Shown: positions 57,401 to 64,000 of the stretch, piece after piece
How the letters are laid out: every line of letters begins with the position of its first letter
Numbering within the stretch: the stretch's first letter is position 1
Assembly (NCBI GenBank): GCA_942486035.1
Contig: CALNXK010000015.1
Location: 612,001 to 676,000, forward strand
From: Porites lobata
Lineage: Eukaryota; Cnidaria; Anthozoa; Scleractinia; Poritidae
Direction: 5' to 3'
Length of the DNA stretch: 64,000 nt
Position numbers and translations under genes: made by a program
The notes under the pieces: generated by a model
Told to the model about the DNA's origin: nothing
The model's database searches: none
What the model saw: only the letters and a program-made list of their open reading frames with translations

Positions 57401-59211
57401 TGCTTTTCGATAGGAGTGTTTTAAAGTCGAAGTTGTACAAGGTATCCTTCCCTGGCTACAGTAGCATGAAGACCCAGTCTTGCCAGTCGACAGGACGAGA
57501 AACGGTTCGCAACCTCGTAGAGAGGATATTCAAGGAGTCCGGCAATGCACGTATGAAACCTCCATTGGAAAATATGTTGTTTTATAATGCAAATTATGAA
57601 TATCTCAATGTTGGTCTGCCGGTTGGAGTATTGTCTAGCGAGGAAACCTACAACTGTTCCTTCAAATCAAAAAATCTTAAGTGGCATCCTAGTGACTTGT
57701 GTCGCCAGTATGCTGTGGAAGACTTTAGTATCGACTGGAACCTGGGCTATTTCCTTGTATCATTTTCCGAGGGACAGATTGCTTCTGGCATCACCGAATT
57801 CTCAAAGATCATTAGTACCAAGATGAAGGTTGACTTTTTCAATGATGAGACAATTTTTGAAGCCTTGGTAAGGGATAGACGATTCATAGAGGAAAAGCTA
57901 CGTTATTGTAAGGCAACTGATATTGATGAGGTACAAATCAGTTTATGTTCTGAAGCAGCTAACATTCAAGGCAAGTGCATTAAGATTTTTTCTGTAAGAG
58001 AAAAAGATACTGCATTGCCCAAAGAGGTTCCACCACGTCTCCATCCAGATCGTTCTGTAACAACTGCTGGTATAACACCAAGCAAGATAAAGCAAGAGTC
58101 TACTTCAGCTACATCTTCGTCCACTCTCAGTAGTCTGACACCAGTGGATTCGAGTACCCCAAGGACAACAGAAACGTCTGCTAATACGGGGGAGAAATCT
58201 GGCGCGTTGGTTGAGATTATGTTCGATTTTAATCACAAAGAACTAACCGTCAAAAATGAAAAAGAACTACACAAGCAGCATGCGGAGTTTGAAAAGTTCG
58301 CTCTAGATCAGGGCTTCCGGTCCTACATTTGCGATATGGAGGACCTTACTGAAATAGCTAAGTCGGTTGGTGCCATTTTTACGTCGGATACTGCAAAGCA
58401 GCGTCATCTCGCTGGTACCTGTTTCAGAATAGGTACGGTGTACATTATCACTAATAAGCATGTAATAGATCAAATTCAGCAGAAAATTAACAAAGGAGAA
58501 GTGGAGGACGTTTTTGTTGATTTCAACTTCAAGAAAGCGGATGAATCGCTTTCAGAGCGAAAATACATCGATCGTCTTGTGTTGCAGTCCCAGGACCTGG
58601 ACTACGCCATATTAAAAATGAAAGAACCAGAACAGTCCCTCCCGCCGTGTATTTGTTCACGTGGTGTCAGCATCATGAATCCTGATAACAGTGACTGGTC
58701 GAAGCTGCATGAAGTGCCTCTGAGACTCATTGGACATCCAGAGGGAGAGCCAAAACAGGTCGACCTGAGGTGCACGATAGATGCAAGTCCGCAAGACGGT
58801 CTGAAGCATTACGTGTATACTATACGAAGGGGAGAAAAAGTAGTAGGTGAAGCAGAGAAGGAGACTCTTAAACTCAAGGACAGGAAAAGAGGAAGATATC
58901 AGTCCAGCAATTTTTTTGAAGGATCATCGGGGTCTCCGGGGATCGTACGTCAACATGGCAGGAAGTGGCTTGTTTTTCTCCACTGTTGTGGATTTAAAAA
59001 TGAATGGAACAGATTTTTTATTGAGCAAGGAGTGCTTTTCACCGAAATATACAAAGACGTTGACAAACAAATTAAAGACGCTCAGCGAAACCCCTTTGTA
59101 GCCAATAATCCATTGCATGATGTTAAGCTGGAAGACATTTTTCGTTCAGTCGATATAAGTGAGCCAAAGGAGAGTTTCAGCTTTGAAAGTTTTCACGAAA
59201 TGCTGATGTGA
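51415..59211 (+). CDS. FAM111: FAM111-like trypsin-fold serine protease, about 626 aa
   Basis: Two coding exons: 51415-51497 (MDSGYLDESN..., donor AAG|GTAAAG) and 57414-59211 (acceptor TTTTCGATAG), which share a split Arg codon and join in frame. Human FAM111A is about the same length; it is a nuclear protease that clears protein-DNA crosslinks at replication forks. The N-terminal part (about residues 30-225) fits the family's ubiquitin-like region, followed by a Ser/Thr-rich linker (about 230-290). The protease domain shows GTCFRIG and NKHVI with His377, LDYAIL with Asp424 and GSSGSPG with Ser533, so the triad is complete. Human triad positions (385, 439, 541) are close. There is no signal peptide. 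The start is the ATG at 51415, seven bases after an acceptor, so a non-coding exon lies upstream. The 5.9-kb intron carries an antisense LTR element. The main uncertainty is orthology to FAM111A or B. Confidence 0.88.
51737..51933. mobile_element. About 200-bp repeat with GGTGGTCGTATTAACGGGG motifs
   Basis: Weak inverted ends (TGTACTATCGTACCCTG and CAGGGTTCCACTGTACA) enclose repeated GGTGGT(A/C)(A/G)TA phrases. A related inverted repeat, AACCCGTTAATACGGACTC, lies at 63127. It is in the FAM111-like intron. Confidence 0.55.
52086..52525 (-). repeat. 3' LTR of the Gmr1-like element
   Basis: It is 440 bp and, read on the plus strand, begins TGTTACGCGGG and ends CGTAACA. It matches 55061-55537 at about 98%, ignoring the duplication in the latter. 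Confidence 0.92.
52536..54914 (-). pseudogene. Gmr1-like gag-protease-integrase frame with one stop and a truncated end
   Basis: The frame opens at ATG 54914 (MEMEKLLQIGKEFGL) with a long Glu/Arg coiled coil. It meets an in-frame TAA at 54606-54608 and continues in the same frame to 52536. Gag (about 54470-53950) has the SCAN-related fold (LPSFVDGKDDLDAYLQSFER, LSGRALEVYSRL). Two intact zinc knuckles follow: CYKCNARGHKAINC and CFLCGKQGHEARNC. The protease motif is RDTGCSG near 53480. The integrase zinc domain (HRSIMGGHMG...CKSCDVC, about 52960-52825) and the start of the core with AIDLVGP (about 52720) end the homology at LKKNN. The remaining 20 or so codons are unrelated 3' sequence across the deletion. 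Confidence 0.85.
55042..55059 (-). promoter_or_regulatory. Primer-binding site, tRNA-Pro-like
   Basis: One base inside the 5' LTR, the minus strand reads TGGGGGCCTGTCCGGGAG. It starts TGG, as expected for pairing with a tRNA CCA end. It differs from the standard proline-tRNA primer site at only about three of 18 positions. Confidence 0.65.
55061..55537 (-). repeat. 5' LTR of the Gmr1-like element, with internal 38-bp duplication
   Basis: It is 477 bp. The extra length is a tandem copy of the block containing ACGGCCTCCGCCAACTTG (about 55200-55280), which the 3' LTR has once. The two LTRs normally start identical, so the duplication arose after insertion or by slippage during the last reverse transcription. 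Confidence 0.9.
56098..56701. mobile_element. 604-bp element with ends TAGCCTGTGAGAAAGCTCTC
   Basis: The ends TAGCCTGTGAGAAAGCTCTC and GAGAGCTTGCTTGTAGGCTA are inverted copies. The flanks GATAATTAT and GACAATTAT agree at eight of nine bases, fitting Mutator-like insertion. Subterminal GCGCG-rich blocks with GCGAAAC/GTTTCGC-type pairs lie inside. It is in the FAM111-like intron. Confidence 0.8.
56702..57413. other. Last part of the FAM111-like intron
   Basis: It holds (CATT)n at about 56823-56852, a CA-rich tract at about 57043-57077 and an inverted pair AGGAGACCTGA / TCAGGTCTCCT near 56927 and 56965. It ends in a T-rich tract and the acceptor GATAG at 57413. No exon is seen. Confidence 0.5.
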
Positions 59212-59334
59212 TAAACTTAACCATACTTTTTACCGTAAGTATTAATTTAGAACTTTATTCGAGACTGTTCTAAACCCTCTAAAAATGAACAGTTAAAGCG
59301 CCATTAAGCAGCTCCCTTCTAATAAGCATCCAGT

Positions 59335-59340
59335 AATAAA
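59335..59340 (+). terminator. Candidate poly(A) signal of the FAM111-like gene
   Basis: AATAAA occurs 124 bases after the stop codon, the first canonical signal downstream. Confidence 0.5.
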
Positions 59341-60102
59341 AGTGTCAAAATTATTGTAGAAAAGAATTGTCACGAATGAAGGTTTCATTTAAAATCAATG
59401 AAACCTCTATTTACGTCCGGGGCCACTTTTTACTGTCACCCCAACAATAGTTTTGCTATTGTCGTCATCTCAGGCGGCCATCAAGCACGTAGCTTGGCTG
59501 TATTTTAAAAGTCACTTCCTGTGGTGCCTGCTTAATGGGGTTCAACTGTAAATGAATACACGAACTGGAAACGATATGCAATGCGGAGTTCGAAAGCTCC
59601 TCCACCGTGGGTTTCTCACCCGCTGTTTGTTATGTATCTTCCAGTAAAAGTTGAGAAATTAAAGGCTGGGGGCAGTTAAGAGTGTAACTTAACTTATTAT
59701 CACGCCTTGCGTAGCAGATTTTTGACAGCTTTAGCATCGACGACGGACAACCGTTTTCTTCCAATTTGGCTCTCTCCCCCGCCCCCCACCTTAAACCTAG
59801 CTAAAATAGACGTTGGAATGCAATTGCGATATTTCCCAATGGTTGATTAGCCTACTAAGCTGACTCTTAAGATTTTGACGTTGAAATCTTTGTTCTCAGT
59901 CTTGTCGCTAATATTCGACTCTAGCCTTTTCCAGGCGTTCAAGTAGCGGGGACGGCGCAATGAAAAGTGAGCCCATTTCGCGCCACTCTCCGCTTTATAC
60001 CTGGAAAAGGGAAGTTCAATCCGTGAAGGGCATATGTCACTGAAACGACCTGTGAAAATGCTTCTAAACTGTACTGGTTGCATAGAAGGTGAAATTTGAA
60101 TG
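59341..60102. other. Gene-free interval
   Basis: I see no gene and no clear repeat borders here. A short inverted pair, GAAACCT/AGGTTTC, lies near 59390. The stretch near 59760 is C-rich. Confidence 0.4.
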
Positions 60103-60553
60103 CACCGTAATTTTTAGGGAGTTATTATAACTCCAAAAATGGAGTAAAAATTTTAGGTACAGGATAACCCCTTTTTTGGGGTTATTTTAACTCCTAATTC
60201 AACTCCGAATTTGGGGTCATTTTTACTCCTGTAAAAGAGTTCTTTTTACTCCCAGTCTGGAGTTAAAATTACTCCGAAATGGGGTTACTTGTACTCCTTC
60301 CATGGGTTGTTTTTACTCTTTTTGGAGTTAATTTAACTCTGAAAGTGGAGTAAAAATTTTAGGTACAGGATAACTCCTTTTTTGGGGTTATATTAACTCC
60401 TCAATATCTGGGGTCACTTTTACTCCTGAAAAAGAGTTCTTTAAACTCCTTTTTGGAGTTAAAGTAACTCCACGAAAAATAACTCCACTGTAAGGAGTTA
60501 AATTAGCCCCACTAGAGGAGTTATTATAACTCCCTGAAAATAACAGTGTGGAT
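60103..60553. repeat. 450-bp element built of GGAGTTA/TAACTCC palindromes
   Basis: More than twenty ACTCC or GGAGT motifs alternate in orientation, many as compact palindromes such as GGAGTTATTATAACTCC (both ends) and GGAGTTAAAGTAACTCC. AAAATTTTAGGTACAGGATAA occurs twice (about 60147 and 60355), pointing to an internal duplication of roughly 208 bases. The ends (ACCGTAATTTTTAGGGAG and CTCCCTGAAAATAACAGTG) are loosely inverted, so it may be a MITE. It is non-coding. Confidence 0.75.
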
Positions 60554-60957
60554 GTGCTCTCAAACACAATCACATTTCGTTTTCTAGTTTTGTCAGTCAA
60601 TTGATCGCTTGCAACCTCTTTGATTTTTTTAGTTACCATTTTTTTAATTGAGAGGCCGTTTTACCGGTTTCAAGTGTAGAGGCTAGTTCGGAAAATAACA
60701 AAATCATTGTTCAAGAATATGCTTCTATGAAAAAGACAAGGCATCAATGTTCGGATGATGATTAACACCGATTCAAAAGAAGTTAGTAGGATTATGTTGT
60801 TTTGTTTATGTCGGATTTCTTCAAAGTATGCAAAGCAATTTTGCTTTTGTAAAGGAAAAGTGGGAGTAGCCTGAACTGGCATGATTTTTGTTAACAATGA
60901 TCACAATACAATCACAGGGCGCCCAAGCAATGTGTGTGTAAGCGATTGCAATATTTT

Positions 60958-61280
60958 TACAGTAAATGTACTGGATTTACAATTTGCTTCACCTACAGCG
61001 ATATATCGCTAAGTATGTATATAAATCAAAGTTAAAAAAACGTTGAATTACCTTGCCTATGGTATATTGTCGTCCTTTTGCCTCAAAAGCGGTTTTTCAA
61101 GCGATTTTGAAGGATTCTGAGGTCTCCGTTTTTGTTTTTTTCAAACCGCTTTTGAGGCAAAAGGACGACAGTATAGCACAGGCAAGGTAATTCAACGTTT
61201 TTTTTTAACTTTGATTTATATAAATACTTTGCGACATATCGCTCTAGGTGACGCAAACAGTTAATCCAGTACATTTGTAC
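60958..61280. mobile_element. 320-bp near-perfect palindrome nested in the TIR element
   Basis: The arms run from AAATGTACTGGATTT to the centre near 61120 and back to AATCCAGTACATTT. They share TTTATATA, AACGTTGAATTACCTTGCC and GTCGTCCTTTTGCCTCAAAA. The loop is under 50 bases. Its absence from the related MITEs shows it is a separate insertion. Confidence 0.8.
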
Positions 61281-61300
61281 AGGTAATCACATGATTTCGA

Positions 61301-61331
<31 letters not shown>

Positions 61332-61525
61332 GTTTTCAAATCATAAAAAATTGCGAGATAGCTTTAAAATCTCTTTGATAGGGAGTCAACACGCGTAAAG
61401 TACGTGCAAAAATAAATTATTCAAATGTTGCAAATATCATCACACGTGCAGTCAAAACAACATTTTGCTCGATGTTTTTCAAGTTTGCAAGCTGCAGAAA
61501 CGGGCTGAACAGTTCATGGAATTGT

Positions 61526-62122
61526 TCAATGTGTTTGAATTAGATTCTGGGTTATTACCTCGAGTTTTCCGCTCTTCCAGAGAACTTCTTTTTCCTCCTC
61601 TGATACTTGCCGTGCTTTGTTTGGGCGCTTACCACGGCCAGCCAAGCGAAGCTGTTTCGCTTTGTCCTCCAACACCTCTTTGGACGAACTAAATTCTCGG
61701 TCACGTACAATGGACAGGGTGTAGCCTTTGTTCTTTAAGTTTCTATCGAGCGATGCCATCATTACTTTAACTGTTTCTGGTTCATAATCTTCCCCTTTTT
61801 TAATGTTTACTTCGGCGTAGAAATGCTCGACCAAAGTGTTAAGCTCAGCCGGCTCATAATTTTGTATTTCATCAGTAATTTCCTTATCTACGCACCAATT
61901 CTTCCAAACAGAGATCCAAAAACGAGTGCTTTTCGCAGTGTTTTCGTTTTTAGAGCAGTTTTTCAGCTCCTCTACAGTTGTTTCGGTCGCAAAGGCAAAT
62001 GTGCGGCAAACGCCAACCATTGCGGTTTTTACTCGAAACTGGTCCGAAGCGGATCCAAATTTTGCGCCATTTAGATGGCGCATTTGATTGGCTCTCAGTG
62101 AGTTCCTTTGTTTATTAGCCAA
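61526..62122 (-). CDS. Crypton-derived (DUF3504/ZMYM-like) domain protein, 198 aa, truncated
   Basis: The frame starts at ATG 62122 and ends at TGA 61526. Residues about 55-190 fit the N-terminal part of the Crypton-type tyrosine-recombinase domain found in KIAA1958, QRICH1 and ZMYM proteins: STRFWISVWKNWC, LNTLVEHFYAEV, VMMASLDRNL, YTLSIVRDREF, LEDKAKQLRLAGRGKRP and EEEKEVLWKSGKLE. The family normally continues after SGKLG with the catalytic half (Arg/His/Tyr residues). Here homology stops at GKLE, followed by nine unrelated residues. A GAG|GTAATA donor sits exactly at that point, so the frame is either an exon end or a truncation. It can bind DNA at best; it cannot recombine DNA on its own. 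Confidence 0.62.
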   Translation of the reverse strand: MANKQRNSLRANQMRHLNGAKFGSASDQFRVKTAMVGVCRTFAFATETTVEELKNCSKNENTAKSTRFWISVWKNWCVDKEITDEIQNYEPAELNTLVEHFYAEVNIKKGEDYEPETVKVMMASLDRNLKNKGYTLSIVRDREFSSSKEVLEDKAKQLRLAGRGKRPNKARQVSEEEKEVLWKSGKLEVITQNLIQTH

Positions 62123-62297
62123 TCAGAATGTCACGTTTGTTACTCTTTTCTGCACTAAATTACCTTTTTTCTGCACCGTGTTAACTAAAAACTGCATTCC
62201 TCTTAGCCAATCACAATCAAGAAATTTTTTCATGTATATTATTAACTATAAAATATTACAATCAGTTACACACACAGATTGTGTGAGCGCCCTTTGA

Positions 62298-64000
62298 CAC
62301 AATATACTAATTAACAACATGTCCTTATAGTAAGGTCATAAGAAAATCAGCGGTGTAATGGCAATTTTTAAGAGATCCTCTTTTCAAATCGATTTAAATC
62401 GAGGTATCGATTTATATGTATGTAAATATCTTTTTAATGTTTAGATTTTTAAAGGAGTATATAATCTTCCTTTTGTAGATCTAAGGTTAAAGTATATATA
62501 TTGAAGCTTTAATAAGTTTAAAAGTTATAAGCTACTGCAAAAGTGTAACAGGTTTTAAAAGTGTCATGAGCCTCTTACCAATAGCATATATCTGCCTCTA
62601 CGTAATCGATGCGTTAATCCAAAAAAAGAGGTCTCGTGCAACTATTATAAACATAACGTTTTTTAATGCATCTTTATAGTATAAGCGTGATAAGTAGTGC
62701 GTATTACATGGAAATTTCCCTGTTTGGCCTAGCTTTCTGACAGCATGTATTTTTGGTAACATGTTACGTCAATGATCACTGTCACGAGAAATCCAAAGAT
62801 TTAGTTGTAACGATGGAAATAGATTACATGAATTTGCTTGCTTTGTGAAGATTTACTTTATGTGCGTGTTGTCTTTTGACGTGAACGAAGGTAAAGGAAA
62901 GGACAAACACTACGAGGTGATTATATAACTTTTTGCTCTCCTTTCATTGATTCATTTGAAAACGATCCCTTGGCGTTGTAATCGACGCTATTTCAGACCA
63001 AAATAAACTAATAACAGCTGGTCACGCTTTAACGGTAAGCGCGGCTGTATGGGTCACTGTAAGGAGAGGCATCAGACCCTGGTTCTTAACTCTTCTCAAT
63101 TGATTTCTTTTGACAAATACAACCAAAACCCGTTAATACGGACTCTAAAGGGTCCATAGAAAGAGTCCGTATTAAGCGGGTTGTTGTTTCAGTAAAACGA
63201 CGCCTTTTATTAGAACAAAATGCTAAAGAAATAAAGAGGGTCTTCAATTTTCAATCTTCAATCTTTCTTTGTACACACTGTATAAGGTATTTACACAAGT
63301 GTATGTAAGTAGGAAATAAAGTTGCTAATAAATAATGATTAACTGATTTCTGAGTGTTTCAGCTTTGTCAACGGCACCAACAACAATCTATAACAATGGG
63401 AATCAACTCAGTAAATGTTCATGACCTGCATTGGGAAAACAAAACATGCAAACTATAGGGGTTTATTGGGAACCTTACGAAAATGATACGGCGACGGCAA
63501 TTGGAACACCCCAACAGATCTGTTTTGTCTTTGTTCCTTTTGCTTTCCTCCGTTTGTTTGTTTGTTTGTTTGTTTTTCTCGGAAATTTCTTTGTCGTCAC
63601 TGCACAAATACGACGTGAAATGACCAAAGGTTTACTTTATTTGACAACAGGAACGGCAAGGCGAAAAAAAATTACTGTCTCTTACTGACTCGGACGCGGT
63701 GCCCTCTCTTCAGCTACCAACTGATTTCCCTTCTGTCAGGTAACTGGGCGACCTAGAATAATCGTGAAAAAGTGGAAAGAATGCAAAGTCTACTTTTAGC
63801 AACGTTTTCATCGGCGTGGCCGTGTCGGATCCATCCTCGGAGACCCGGGGGCAGATAGTGGGAGCGAGGGAAAGTCTAAACGGGCGGAAAAACAAGGCAA
63901 GAAGAAAAGTAAAGAACGGCGAGAGCACCAATCAGACGCCAGAACGGCGGCGACGGTTTGGAACTGGTCTGGTAAGACATTGTCCCCTGGGGCTCTTCTG
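62298..64000. other. Gene-free right end of the window
   Basis: I see no exon I can support. An inverted repeat, AACCCGTTAATACGGACTCT / AGAGTCCGTATTAAGCGGGTT, lies at 63127-63182 with a 15-base loop, similar to motifs at 51737-51933. (TTTG)n lies at about 63553-63577. The last 150 bases are more G+C-rich and could be near a promoter. Confidence 0.4.

Larger units (their letters stand above)
60912..62297 (-). mobile_element. 1.4-kb TIR element carrying a Crypton-related ORF
   Basis: The left end TCACAGGGCGCCC...TGTGTGTGTAA...GATTGCAATATTTT (60912-60957) and the right end read on the minus strand, TCAAAGGGCGCTC...TGTGTGTGTAA...GATTGTAATATTTT, are about 80% identical inverted repeats. It holds a palindromic insertion (60958-61280) and the ORF at 61526-62122. 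The sequences at 61281-61330 and 62185-62246 match the two ends of the MITEs at 34156-34413 and 40951-41200, so those look like deletion derivatives of this family. Confidence 0.72.

Overview
The window looks like genomic DNA from a cnidarian, most probably an anthozoan such as a stony coral. This is inferred from the type of sequence and was not tested by any search. The host genes have introns with GT/AG borders. The SLC35A2 and FAM111 homologues are clearly animal. The long A+T-rich gaps are packed with short inverted-repeat transposons.

Layout. (1) 1-423: perhaps the last coding exon of a plus-strand gene that runs off the left edge. (2) 1087-10239, minus: a gene for an approximately 1410-residue protein with an N-terminal J domain, an eight-cysteine FYVE-like zinc finger and helical repeats. 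Its first recognised coding exon lies about 4.9 kb upstream of the main exon. (3) 10.4-26 kb: degenerate direct copies of the DNA just upstream of that gene, broken up by a Ty1/copia retrotransposon (11757-17534), a foldback element with a 9-bp target duplication (22456-24140) and several MITEs. (4) 26480-27871, minus: a second J-protein gene, with TPR-like helices first and the J domain last. (5) 28-33.5 kb: no gene, but a row of palindromic MITEs. (6) 33564-42214, minus: a complete four-exon UDP-galactose transporter gene (SLC35A2). Its introns also hold MITEs. (7) 42.2-51.4 kb: no gene, but an array of TGACAGCTGTCA palindromes and more MITEs. (8) 51415-59211, plus: a two-exon FAM111-type serine protease with an intact His/Asp/Ser triad. 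Its single coding intron carries an internally deleted Gmr1-like LTR retrotransposon on the opposite strand. (9) 60.1-62.3 kb: a dense GGAGTTA/TAACTCC palindrome array and a TIR element that carries a Crypton-related (DUF3504-like) ORF. (10) 62.3-64 kb: no gene seen.

How it fits together. The host genes do not form one pathway. The two J proteins are probably Hsp70 co-chaperones of related lineage-specific families. SLC35A2 supplies UDP-galactose to Golgi glycosylation. The FAM111-like protein is likely a nuclear protease. The main structure of the window is layered transposon history. Three MITEs sit inside the dead copia element, two with clear 6-8-bp target duplications and one with TA. 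MITEs in SLC35A2 introns appear to be deletion derivatives of the ORF-carrying element at 60.9-62.3 kb. All assignments come from reading the sequence, with no database search.
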